Shown here: in pieces, positions 24,910 to 32,005 of the stretch
Position numbering within the stretch: position 1 is the stretch's first letter
Layout of the letters: each line of letters starts with the position of its first letter
Origin: an uncultured Blautia sp.
GTDB lineage: Bacteria > Bacillota > Clostridia > Lachnospirales > Lachnospiraceae
Direction: 5' to 3'
Assembly (NCBI GenBank): GCA_934426285.1
Contig: CAKRYE010000007.1
Location: 1 to 53,845 of the forward strand
DNA: 53,845 nt
The notes under the pieces: generated by a model
Databases searched by the model: none
Seen by the model: only the letters and a program-made list of their open reading frames with translations
What the model was told of the DNA's origin: nothing
Program-made: the position numbers and the translations under genes

Positions 24910-24957
24910 GCTCATTTTCCTCCTTAAGGCATTTGGTTCTTTGACATTTCTTTACTG

Positions 24958-24986
24958 ATCATAACATAATCCGCATAAAAAGTCAA
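24958..24986 (-). promoter_or_regulatory. Promoter of the aldolase-shell operon
   Basis: On the minus strand TTGACT (complement of 24981-24986) is followed after 17 bases by TATGAT (complement of 24958-24963). The aldolase start is about 50 bases downstream. Two direct repeats sit immediately upstream at 25000-25036. Confidence 0.7.
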
Positions 24987-24999
24987 GAGAACAGCATTG

Positions 25000-25036
25000 T
25001 TTTGTGTTGTTTTTACATCTCTTTTGTGTTGTTTTT
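25000..25036 (-). promoter_or_regulatory. Paired direct repeats upstream of the aldolase promoter (candidate operators)
   Basis: The 15-mer TTTTGTGTTGTTTTT occurs twice (25000-25014 and 25022-25036) with 22 bases from start to start, two DNA helix turns. Both copies lie upstream of the -35 box, at about -56 and -78. A related pair flanks the dehydratase promoter at 28548-28593. Spacing and placement suggest activator binding. Confidence 0.6.
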
Positions 25037-25050
25037 GTTTGTTTTATATT

Positions 25051-25074
25051 TATGTGGATTCTAGATTCCACATA
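25051..25074 (-). repeat. Hairpin after the activase gene
   Basis: The perfect 8-bp arms TATGTGGA and TCCACATA surround an 8-base centre, 14 bases past the activase stop. The downstream minus-strand sequence is A-rich rather than T-rich, so it is a weak terminator at best and may be a 3'-end stabiliser. Confidence 0.45.
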
Positions 25075-25087
25075 GAATATTTATTTT

Positions 25088-25879
25088 TTATCCTCCGATC
25101 TGGCAGTCAAGCGCGCAGACAGCATGTACCGCTTTTTTCAGCGTTTCCATATGCTCCTTGGTCGGAGGTTCGATATCTCCCATGAGATAGGGCCTTCCAA
25201 GGCCTTCATATTTATCCTGTCCTAATCTGTGGTAAGGCAGAAGATGTATCTTATCCACTCCCGGAAGGGTCGATGCAAATCTGGCAATCCCCTGGATTTC
25301 CTCTACCGTATCATTAAAAGTAGGAATTACCGGCACCCGGATCACCAGGCGGGTCTTACCTGAAACAGCAACCTTTCTGGCATTCTCCATCATCAATTCA
25401 TTGGATTTCCCGGTAAAGGCTTTATGTTTTTCATGGTTTGTGTGCTTAATATCCATCAGATAGGTATCCAGATAAGGAAGGATCGCTTCTATGGTCTCCC
25501 AGGGTGCGCAGGCCATACTCTCAATTGCTGTAGTGATCCCCCGTTCCTTTGCTGCGCGGAGCAGATCCCTGGCAAAATCAGGCTGGCACAGACACTCGCC
25601 TCCGGAAAGTGTCATACCTCCTCCCGAACGATAGTAGTAAGGCCTGTCCCTTTCCACCTCTTCAATCATCTCTCTGACTGTGGTGTCGTAACCGATCACC
25701 TTATTTTCCCCCAGAACTTTCATATTCTGAATTCTGTATTCCTGGGATTCCGGGTTACAGCACCATTTACATCTGAGCACACAGCCCTTTAGAAAAACAA
25801 TAGTTCTTATTCCAGGTCCGTCATGGATAGAATATCGCTGGACATCAAACACCCTGCCCTTTGTATCCAAATAGTCCAT
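25088..25879 (-). CDS. Glycyl-radical enzyme activating protein (radical SAM)
   Basis: This 263-residue radical SAM protein carries the CxxxCxxC motif as CVLRCKWC (Cys33, Cys37, Cys40), the SAM-binding LSGGECLCQPDF region and IHDGPGIRTIVFLKGC. These are characteristic of the pyruvate formate-lyase activase group. It installs the glycyl radical on the dehydratase and releases 5'-deoxyadenosine and methionine. It lacks the extra ferredoxin-like domain (two more Fe-S clusters) usual in many glycyl-radical activases, so it resembles the short PFL activase. The start ATG at 25879 follows GAGGGG and is 15 bases after the dehydratase stop, so the two are co-transcribed. Confidence 0.92.
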   Translation of the reverse strand: MDYLDTKGRVFDVQRYSIHDGPGIRTIVFLKGCVLRCKWCCNPESQEYRIQNMKVLGENKVIGYDTTVREMIEEVERDRPYYYRSGGGMTLSGGECLCQPDFARDLLRAAKERGITTAIESMACAPWETIEAILPYLDTYLMDIKHTNHEKHKAFTGKSNELMMENARKVAVSGKTRLVIRVPVIPTFNDTVEEIQGIARFASTLPGVDKIHLLPYHRLGQDKYEGLGRPYLMGDIEPPTKEHMETLKKAVHAVCALDCQIGG

Positions 25880-25894
25880 GTTTTCCCCTCTCTG

Positions 25895-28420
25895 TTAAAA
25901 TCCCTGCTCTGTACGGCGGATGATATCATCCTGCAGAGATCTGGAAAGTGTTGTAAACAGTGCACTGTAGCCGGCCACACGTACAACCAGATGTTTATAC
26001 TTCTCAGGATGCTCCTGTGCATCCAGCAAGGTCTGTCTGTCAACTACGTTAAACTGCATGTGCATACCCTTCTGGTCAAAGTAGGAACGGATCAGTGCCA
26101 CAAATTTCTCAAGTCCCTCCCGTCCGGAAAGAGCAGACGGATGGAATTTCTGATTAAACAAGGTTCCATTGGATACAATAAAATGATCCAGTCTTGCAAC
26201 AGAAGATGCTGCCGCTGTCGGTCCCTTTACATCCTTGCCTGCTGACGGAGAAACTCCATCTGCCACAGGGGTATGTGCATATCTGCCGTCAGGAGTAGCT
26301 CCTGTCTGTCCGCCCAGCGGAACATTTGCAGATACCGGATAAAGTCCTGCCTGGAACTGTCCGCCCCTTGGATTCTTATAATTCTGAAGAGGCTTGGTAT
26401 ATGTATAGGCAACCTCTCTGGCAAAATAGTCAACCTCCGGAATGTCATTTCCGAATTTTGGAACCTCATCGATCATATCGTGGATTTCTTTGAATCTGGA
26501 AAGCTTATCCGGTTCCGGCTTCATGCCGATCAGACTGTTAAGCACTGCAGCCGCTGTAGATGCATCCACATTCCGTCCTGCCGCCTTCATAGCCTTCAGG
26601 ATCTCTGTTCCAATATCTCCGGCAGACTGGGCATCCAATCCTTTATCGTAGTTCCATATCAGTGCTTCCTTCAGCTCTTTCATGGAAATTTTCTTTTCAT
26701 CATAAACCAGCTGGCGTACTGCAAAAAGACCATCTGCCATATTTGCGATACCAAAGCCCTGCGGTCCTGTGAAATTATAAACTGCACCGCCTTCCTGAAC
26801 GGATTTGCCTTTTTTCAGACAGTCATCCACCATACAGGAAAGAAATGGCAGCGGACATCTCTCCGCATGAGCCACATCAATGGCATTATCCGCATTTACA
26901 AGAAGTGAAATACAATATTCCATCTGTTTCTTGTAAGCATCAAAGAACTCCTCAAAGGTATTCATCTGAGTCACATCGCCAGTAGGAATACCTACCATCT
27001 CACCCTTGTCCATACCATTGGAGAAAACAAGCTCCAGCGGACGGCACATATTGAAGAATGCAGCATCATGCCAGCCTTCTGTCTTACCTGCCTTCTGTGG
27101 TTCCACACATCCGATAATGTTATAGTCACGGGCATCTGCCAGGGAAAGTCCTCTGTTCTGCAATGCCGGAATGATCACCTCGTCATTGTAATATGCCGGA
27201 AGTCCGATTCCTGTTCTGGTAAGCTCTGCAGCCTTGATCAGGAATTCATGGGGCGAACCGTTCCACACTCTTACAGAAAGAGAAGGCTGAGGCAGTCTTA
27301 CATGCATAGAAGCCTGAATGCACATAATAGAAAGATCATTTGTCACATCTTCCCCTTCACTGTTCTGACCACCTGCGATCAGGTTCTGGAAAAGGCTGTA
27401 ACCTGCAAATCCCTCTGCTGATGCCGCATCACGGCATTTATTCAGATCATTCAGCTTCACCCAGATACAATCCATCAGTTCCTGTGCATACTCTCTGGTA
27501 AGAGTGCCTCTCTCCACATCCTTCTTATAATATGGATACATATACTGATCAAACCGTCCTGGAGAAATAGAGTGACCGCTGGATTCCATCTGCAGCAGCT
27601 GCTGTATAAACCAGAATGACTGGCAGGCTTCATAAAAGCTGTCTGCCCCCTTCCCCGGTACTCTGCTGCAGTTTGCAGCGATCTGAAGCAGTTCCTGTTT
27701 TCTGACAGGATCTGTACACTGTGACGCCATCTGCTCTGCAAGCTGTGCATAGCGATGTGCATAATCAATCACTGCCTGACAGCTGATAAGTACTGCTTCC
27801 AGAAAATGAGATTTGCGCGCATAATCGCCATCGCCTACATTACATTTTTTCAGTTCTTCCCGGGTTTTCTCCATAATACCCTCGAAACCGATTTCCAGTA
27901 CCTCCCAGTATTTTACAGTAACATGTCCTACGCCATTATAGAAATAGTTTCCAGGTGTAAAAATATTATGTTCAATGGCCTTAATGGCTTCTGGTGCCAT
28001 ATAAGAAGTAGCAAGCTCACTGGTCGTTCTGCCTTTCCAGTATTTATCTGCTTCCAGCAGGTCAGCCTTAGTCTGCTCTGCAATATCAAATGGGTCAGCT
28101 GTTCTGGTAGCAACTGTGTCCAGTTCAGCCTCCAGCCATTCATAGGAAAACTCCGGGAAGGTCTGGCATCCTCTGGGAGCAATCGTACTGCTTCCTACAA
28201 TCAATTCATTATCACGGATAATAATCGGAATATGATGCAGAATATGTGCAAATGCTTTGGCCCTGCGGGTAATGATCGGTTCGCCTTCCGTCTCCTTATA
28301 AGATTCCGTCAGAAGCTTCGCTCTGGAAGATTCAATCACCGGCATATGCTCATAAAGGGCGTCTACCAGCTTCTGGATTCTCGGAGATTTGGGAATATCT
28401 GATGTTTGAAATTTTTCCAT
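25895..28420 (-). CDS. B12-independent glycyl-radical diol dehydratase (propanediol/glycerol type)
   Basis: This 841-residue protein has all glycyl-radical eliminase elements. The thiyl cysteine and base lie in IIGCVEPQ (Cys438, Glu440). Diol-binding residues are in GVGH (His166), SSGHSISPGRFDQY (His283) and WHDAAFFN (Asp452). The radical loop VVRVAGYSALFTTL has Gly817. The layout matches Clostridium butyricum glycerol dehydratase (Cys433, Glu435, His164, His281, Asp447). The aldolase and Zn dehydrogenase in the locus make 1,2-propanediol the likely substrate, giving propionaldehyde; glycerol is possible. No N-terminal encapsulation tag is evident. The start ATG at 28420 follows AAGGAG. It is the first gene from the promoter at 28521-28549. 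Confidence 0.94.
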   Translation of the reverse strand: MEKFQTSDIPKSPRIQKLVDALYEHMPVIESSRAKLLTESYKETEGEPIITRRAKAFAHILHHIPIIIRDNELIVGSSTIAPRGCQTFPEFSYEWLEAELDTVATRTADPFDIAEQTKADLLEADKYWKGRTTSELATSYMAPEAIKAIEHNIFTPGNYFYNGVGHVTVKYWEVLEIGFEGIMEKTREELKKCNVGDGDYARKSHFLEAVLISCQAVIDYAHRYAQLAEQMASQCTDPVRKQELLQIAANCSRVPGKGADSFYEACQSFWFIQQLLQMESSGHSISPGRFDQYMYPYYKKDVERGTLTREYAQELMDCIWVKLNDLNKCRDAASAEGFAGYSLFQNLIAGGQNSEGEDVTNDLSIMCIQASMHVRLPQPSLSVRVWNGSPHEFLIKAAELTRTGIGLPAYYNDEVIIPALQNRGLSLADARDYNIIGCVEPQKAGKTEGWHDAAFFNMCRPLELVFSNGMDKGEMVGIPTGDVTQMNTFEEFFDAYKKQMEYCISLLVNADNAIDVAHAERCPLPFLSCMVDDCLKKGKSVQEGGAVYNFTGPQGFGIANMADGLFAVRQLVYDEKKISMKELKEALIWNYDKGLDAQSAGDIGTEILKAMKAAGRNVDASTAAAVLNSLIGMKPEPDKLSRFKEIHDMIDEVPKFGNDIPEVDYFAREVAYTYTKPLQNYKNPRGGQFQAGLYPVSANVPLGGQTGATPDGRYAHTPVADGVSPSAGKDVKGPTAAASSVARLDHFIVSNGTLFNQKFHPSALSGREGLEKFVALIRSYFDQKGMHMQFNVVDRQTLLDAQEHPEKYKHLVVRVAGYSALFTTLSRSLQDDIIRRTEQGF

Positions 28421-28520
28421 ATTTCTCCTTTCTCATGAAAGAGGAGTTTTTTATCTTCGCATTGCCATTCCCGGCGCTCAGACAAATTTCTTTCTCTTTT
28501 TCATGTACTCATGTAAAATC

Positions 28521-28549
28521 ATTATACCTCATTCATCTCATAAGGTCAA
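28521..28549 (-). promoter_or_regulatory. Promoter of the dehydratase-activase operon
   Basis: On the minus strand TTGACC (complement of 28544-28549) is followed after 17 bases by a perfect TATAAT (complement of 28521-28526). The leader is about 95 bases. Confidence 0.75.
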
Positions 28550-28593
28550 CAAAAAACAACATATCCAAAACTGTTTCTATGTTGTTTTTTGTT
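28548..28593 (-). promoter_or_regulatory. Perfect 16-bp inverted repeat abutting the dehydratase -35 box (candidate operator)
   Basis: AACAAAAAACAACATA at 28548-28563 is the exact reverse complement of 28578-28593, with a 14-base spacer. The left arm overlaps the last two bases of the -35 box. The core AAAACAACA matches the direct repeats at 25000-25036 and a single copy in the dhaK promoter. A 13-base stretch of the right arm also recurs at 10965-10977. Confidence 0.65.
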
Positions 28594-28636
28594 TGAATTG
28601 TTTGTTAAATTTAGTTGTTTTTATTCCGAACCCCAA

Positions 28637-28665
28637 TTGACAACTTTTCTTCTTTCTGTCATAAT
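28637..28665 (+). promoter_or_regulatory. Promoter of the PHP-domain gene
   Basis: TTGACA at 28637-28642 is followed after 17 bases by CATAAT at 28660-28665. This places transcription start near 28672 and rules out the in-frame TTG at 28665 as start codon. Confidence 0.65.
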
Positions 28666-28727
28666 TGTTATATATATTTTTTCAGAATATCTCTGCAAAA
28701 CAGTCATTAATTTTATTCAAAAAGGGG

Positions 28728-29450
28728 ATGATCCTTACGTATCTTGCAGATATCCATACACATTCCATCACAAGTGGGCACGGTACTTCCTGCACCATTT
28801 CCGATATGGCAAAAGAAGCCGGGCATAAAGGCATGAAGCTTCTGGGCATCACTGATCATGGTCCCGGCACTCTTGCCTCCGGCACATCTTCTTATTTCCG
28901 CGGGCTGCCATTCTGTCCCCGAAAGCGCTTTGGTGTAGAAGTACTTTACGGTGTAGAACTCAATATCCTGGATGTTCAGGGTCATGTGGATTTAAGTGAT
29001 GAGCTGCTGTCTAATCTGGACTATGCCATCATAAGTATGCATAGCCAGAACTACACATCCGGAACTGTCAAAGAGAATACTCTTGCATACCAGAATGCAA
29101 TGAAGCATCCTGCCATAAAGGTTCTGGGTCATTGTGACAACCCGGCTTTTCCGGCGGATTACGATGCATTGGCTTATGCAGCCAGCAGGGAAAATGTGAT
29201 TTTTGAAATCAACGAAGCCTCACTGTCTCCCGACGGATACCGTGGTGACACCAGGGCAAATAGCGCAGAGATCCTTCGTTGCTGCCTTAAATATCAGCTT
29301 CCCATTGTTTTATCCAGCGACAGCCATGGAAAAGAGCATGTAGGAGATTTCACCTTTGCCGCTGAGTTTGTTCATCAGGCCGGTTTTCCCGAATCATTGA
29401 TTCTGAATAATCAGATTCCCAGACTGAAGGTTTTTCTTCAAACCCGTTAG
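28728..29450 (+). CDS. PHP-domain metal-dependent phosphoesterase (YcdX-like)
   Basis: This 240-residue protein has the polymerase-and-histidinol-phosphatase fold. Metal ligands are visible as ADIHTHS near the N terminus, TDHGPGT, ISMHSQN, LGHCDNP and LSSDSHG. YcdX-type members hydrolyse small phosphate esters with a trinuclear Zn or Mn site; the substrate here is unknown. The ATG at 28728 is chosen because the promoter lies just upstream and because the family begins a few residues before the first metal motif. GGGG directly precedes it, so the ribosome site is poorly spaced. It is divergent from the dehydratase operon and may share its regulatory region. Confidence 0.82.
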   Translation: MILTYLADIHTHSITSGHGTSCTISDMAKEAGHKGMKLLGITDHGPGTLASGTSSYFRGLPFCPRKRFGVEVLYGVELNILDVQGHVDLSDELLSNLDYAIISMHSQNYTSGTVKENTLAYQNAMKHPAIKVLGHCDNPAFPADYDALAYAASRENVIFEINEASLSPDGYRGDTRANSAEILRCCLKYQLPIVLSSDSHGKEHVGDFTFAAEFVHQAGFPESLILNNQIPRLKVFLQTR

Positions 29451-29492
29451 TTTTTCCAATATGTGTCTATGCCATTTCTTATGCAGGTATAC

Positions 29493-29547
29493 AAAAAAGA
29501 TCATCAACAGATATTTCTCATATAAATATCCATTGATGATCTTTTTT
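29493..29547. terminator. Bidirectional terminator between PHP gene and Cys-rich gene
   Basis: The perfect 15-bp arms AAAAAAGATCATCAA and complement (29493-29507, 29533-29547) enclose a second inner stem, GATATTT/AAATATC. A and T runs lie on both sides, and the flanking genes converge. Confidence 0.88.
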
Positions 29548-29568
29548 ATTTTCACCGATCAGCCAGCC

Positions 29569-29862
29569 TTACTGCTGATCTGCATGCATTTTTTTCATCA
29601 CTTCTGCCAGTTCCTGATATTTCCCGGTCACATATCCATAATTTTTTCTCTTATGAGGAAGCTGACAGTTGGTACAGTCCTTCAATCCACGGTCTGTATA
29701 TCGAAAATTCCCACCACATTGATCACCCAGTGCATATAAAGGGCAATAACAAAACAGACAGTTAAAATCCTCAGGATCTGCTCCCTTATGACAGGGAAAA
29801 AATTCACATTTTTTATGACTAAAAAAAGAATACTCTTTATCTTCCCAATATGGCTTTTCCAT
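29569..29862 (-). CDS. Cysteine-rich small-domain protein under B12 riboswitch control
   Basis: This 97-residue protein has nine cysteines and several histidines in a compact pattern: KKCEFFPCHKG, FNCLFCYCPLY, DQCGG, and KDCTNCQLPHKR. It resembles the cysteine-rich small domain (Pfam PF04071), a presumed metal-binding module that occurs near or fused to cobalamin-biosynthesis proteins. Function is unknown. The start ATG at 29862 has AAGGA about 9 bases upstream. The only recognisable control is the cobalamin riboswitch at 30130-30312 with its terminator, so the gene should be off when cobalamin is plentiful. No B12 biosynthesis or transport gene is adjacent. Confidence 0.75.
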   Translation of the reverse strand: MEKPYWEDKEYSFFSHKKCEFFPCHKGADPEDFNCLFCYCPLYALGDQCGGNFRYTDRGLKDCTNCQLPHKRKNYGYVTGKYQELAEVMKKMHADQQ

Positions 29863-29968
29863 ACTTTATTTCCTTCTTCCAAACAGGCAGATAGCCGATC
29901 AATCTATCATTTTCTTCATAATAAAGAGGGAGCGATGCTACTCCGGGGTAGAAGATTAATCCGTTCAT
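29837..29968 (-). CDS. Possible small ORF in the B12-regulated leader (43 residues)
   Basis: From the ATG at 29968 the frame reads MNGLIFYPGVASLPLYYEEN then DRLIGYLPVWKK and ends at a stop overlapping the next gene by 26 bases. Its composition looks protein-like and the open frame extends upstream without an ATG (RYYFGNIRSLRAL). It lacks a clear ribosome site, so it could be the remnant of a longer gene or a leader peptide. The family was not recognised. Confidence 0.3.
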   Translation of the reverse strand: MNGLIFYPGVASLPLYYEENDRLIGYLPVWKKEIKYGKAILGR

Positions 29969-30054
29969 GAGTGCGCGGAGGGAACGAATATTTCCGAAGT
30001 AGTATCGCCTGCCATTTAATCATGTATAATTCATAAAGAACAGGCGCATTCCAT

Positions 30055-30086
30055 AAAAAATGTCTGCCTTCAGATAAAAGCAGACA
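30055..30086 (-). terminator. Riboswitch expression-platform terminator
   Basis: On the minus strand TGTCTGC pairs with GCAGACA around a 12-base loop and is followed by TTTTTT. A competing hairpin, ACTCCG/CGGAGT at 30089-30115, lies between it and the aptamer. Confidence 0.75.
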
Positions 30087-30129
30087 ACACTCCGAAGCTG
30101 CGGATTCAACGGAGTTGGTTGTTACACTT

Positions 30130-30312
30130 TACACGGAAGTTTAACCTCGCCATACTAAGCAGGTTTCCTGGCTCCAGGCTCATCGCTCCTCTCTCCTTCT
30201 CATGCTATGGCACAATGGATCTGCGAGATTTGCTCCTCTGTTACAGTGACCGGATCGCTCAGGTTTCTCACCTGATTCCCTCTCTCTGTACCGTATAATA
30301 ACAGTATCAGCA
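30130..30312 (-). ncRNA. Cobalamin riboswitch
   Basis: The minus strand carries the conserved cobalamin aptamer. AGGGAATCAGGTGAGAAACC is followed by a GCGATCCGGTCACTGTAAC core. The B12-box relative AGCCAGGAAACCTGC is at 30159-30173. The order and spacing fit the family, and a terminator follows at 30055-30086. It should repress the Cys-rich mini-protein gene when cobalamin is bound. Exact ends are approximate. Confidence 0.88.
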
Positions 30313-30346
30313 CTTAATATGTTCCATATGGAATTATACTGGCTTT

Positions 30347-30375
30347 ATAATAGCATCACTGTTAGAGAATGTCAA
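30347..30375 (-). promoter_or_regulatory. Promoter of the riboswitch transcript
   Basis: On the minus strand TTGACA (complement of 30370-30375) is followed after 17 bases by TATTAT (complement of 30347-30352), about 30 bases before the aptamer. Confidence 0.7.
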
Positions 30376-30404
30376 CTATTTATCAAAGTTTTTCAGAAAC
30401 TTTT

Positions 30405-30453
30405 TTAACCGAATCAAGCAAGTAGCAAAGCGGATGATTTTATCCGCTTGACA
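30405..30453 (-). repeat. Dispersed palindromic repeat, copy C
   Basis: On the minus strand TGTCAAGCGGATAAAATC then ATCCGCTTTGCTACTTG(CTTG)ATTCGGTTAA. It contains the AAGCGGAT/ATCCGCTT stem and matches copy D at 51831-51875 except for a CTTG duplication and one base. Confidence 0.75.
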
Positions 30454-30454
30454 T

Positions 30455-30500
30455 AAAAAAGCCAGGCAACAACACACATAGATGTCACCCGGCTTTTTTT
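30455..30500 (-). terminator. Terminator after the first NlpC/P60 gene
   Basis: On the minus strand AAAAAAAGCCGGG pairs with CCTGGCTTTTTT across a 22-base loop. It lies 36 bases past the stop codon. Confidence 0.75.
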
Positions 30501-30535
30501 CATTATTTTTTTAATCATATGTAATCTTTTGCAGA

Positions 30536-31933
30536 TTATACAAGTCTTCTTACTGATACAATTGTTCTGTATGCAGCATTATCACTGATCTTAATGCCAT
30601 CTACAGAGTTGGATGCATGTACAATACGTCCATTTCCCATATAAATTGCCACATGGCCGCCATAGCAGATCAGATCACCTGGCTGCGCATCTGCATAAGA
30701 TACTTCTGTTCCGCAATTCTGCTGTTCATAAGAAGTTCTTGGAAGACTTACTCCAAAGTTGGCATATACACTCTGTACAAATCCAGAACAGTCTGCACCA
30801 CTTGTAAGACTTGTTCCTCCCCATACATATGGATTTCCTACAAACTGTGTAGCATAATCTACTACAGAAGAACCTGAACCTGAAGAAGAACTGTCAGAAC
30901 CAGAAGACTGCTCTTCATCATAATCTTCCTTAGATACTGTATTATCGGAATCAATAACATTGCCATACTCATCATATTCCACATCCTCACCGGACTGTGC
31001 ATTGTCAATGACATTGCCATCTTCATCATATTCTACATCGTCCGATTCCTCATAGGTATCTTCATCTGTATTTTCAACCGGATTTCCATCCTCATCATAC
31101 TCTACATCTTCTGAGTTTGCTGCTTCCTCTGCTGCAGCAGCTTCTTCTGCAGCCTGTCTTGCAGCTTCTTCCTCTGCCTGACGTCTGGCTTCTTCCTCGG
31201 CCGCAATACGCTCTGCTTCCAACTGCTGGATCTCTGCAGTCTGCTCTGCCAGAAGATTTGCATATTCTGTTGCCTGCTGCTGTGCATATGCAATTTCATT
31301 TTCATAATCAGCAGACTCGGATTTTTTCTGGTCGATCTGGCATTGAAGAGTATAAGACTGCTCTTCATAAGAGGATTTCATCTCTTCCAGTTCTGCCTTA
31401 TCAGACTCATACTGTGTTTTTAAATTATTTACTTCATCAATAGTTTTCACATATTTATCCAGATTTTTTCTGTCCTGCTCATACATCTGCTGGGTATTCT
31501 CAGCTCGTGTAAGAAGATCACTGAGATCTTCGGAATTCAGCATCATCTGGAACCATGCAGAATCACCGCCCTGCTCATATAGACACTGGATACGCTTTTT
31601 CATACTCTCGTACTGCTTATCTCTGGCCTTCTGTGCTTTTGCAAGATCCTGTTTTGTTCTGATGATATCAACCTCTTTATTACTGATATCATTCTTAAGA
31701 GTATCGATGGAAACCATAACACTAACAAGATTGGAATCCAACTCTGAAATTTCACTCTCAAGCTGTGCCTTTGCATTTGCCAGTTCATCCATGCGGGAAT
31801 ATGTGGCATCAAGCTGCTGGCTTGTAATCGCCTGTTCTTCTCTTAAATCATCTTCTCTGGAAGCGCTTACGCTTACGGCCTGTGATGCAGTCATAAGCAG
31901 TGCTAATGTAAGACATACAATTTTTTTCTTCAT
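30536..31933 (-). CDS. Secreted coiled-coil NlpC/P60 peptidoglycan endopeptidase (CwlO/PcsB-like)
   Basis: This 465-residue protein has a signal peptide (1-24, ending VSVSA) and a long coiled coil (about 25-275) with Glu/Ala/Arg-rich heptads. An acidic linker follows, then an NlpC/P60 domain (about 358-465) with catalytic Cys382 (ADCSGF) and His427 (GGHVAIYMG). The architecture is that of CwlO/PcsB enzymes, whose coiled coil docks to FtsEX and which cut stem peptides during growth. The linker holds three near-identical decapeptides (VEYDEDGNPV, VEYDEDGNVI, VEYDEYGNVI at about 277, 300 and 318). The start ATG at 31933 follows GAGG. It has its own promoter and terminator. Confidence 0.9.
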   Translation of the reverse strand: MKKKIVCLTLALLMTASQAVSVSASREDDLREEQAITSQQLDATYSRMDELANAKAQLESEISELDSNLVSVMVSIDTLKNDISNKEVDIIRTKQDLAKAQKARDKQYESMKKRIQCLYEQGGDSAWFQMMLNSEDLSDLLTRAENTQQMYEQDRKNLDKYVKTIDEVNNLKTQYESDKAELEEMKSSYEEQSYTLQCQIDQKKSESADYENEIAYAQQQATEYANLLAEQTAEIQQLEAERIAAEEEARRQAEEEAARQAAEEAAAAEEAANSEDVEYDEDGNPVENTDEDTYEESDDVEYDEDGNVIDNAQSGEDVEYDEYGNVIDSDNTVSKEDYDEEQSSGSDSSSSGSGSSVVDYATQFVGNPYVWGGTSLTSGADCSGFVQSVYANFGVSLPRTSYEQQNCGTEVSYADAQPGDLICYGGHVAIYMGNGRIVHASNSVDGIKISDNAAYRTIVSVRRLV

Positions 31934-32005
31934 GGTCTCTCGTCCTCGTAACCTTTTATTTCTTTTTATGTAATAGATTTGTAATATTTGTTTTAAGTCT
32001 TATTC

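Noticed and set aside
27755..28402. Plus-strand open frame of about 215 codons opposite the dehydratase gene
   Set aside because: It is an antisense shadow of a strongly conserved gene and has no family resemblance.
25895..28420. Dehydratase as choline trimethylamine-lyase (CutC) or pyruvate formate-lyase
   Set aside because: The residues around GCVEPQ and WHDAAFF match diol/glycerol dehydratases, and the locus holds a sugar-phosphate aldolase and no choline genes.
30130..30312. Plus-strand regulatory RNA at this site
   Set aside because: The conserved cobalamin aptamer order, promoter and terminator all read on the minus strand.
31102..31443. Leu/Gln-rich frames in both strands inside the NlpC/P60 coiled-coil region
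   Set aside because: They are frame-shifted readings of the Glu/Ala/Arg-rich coiled coil.
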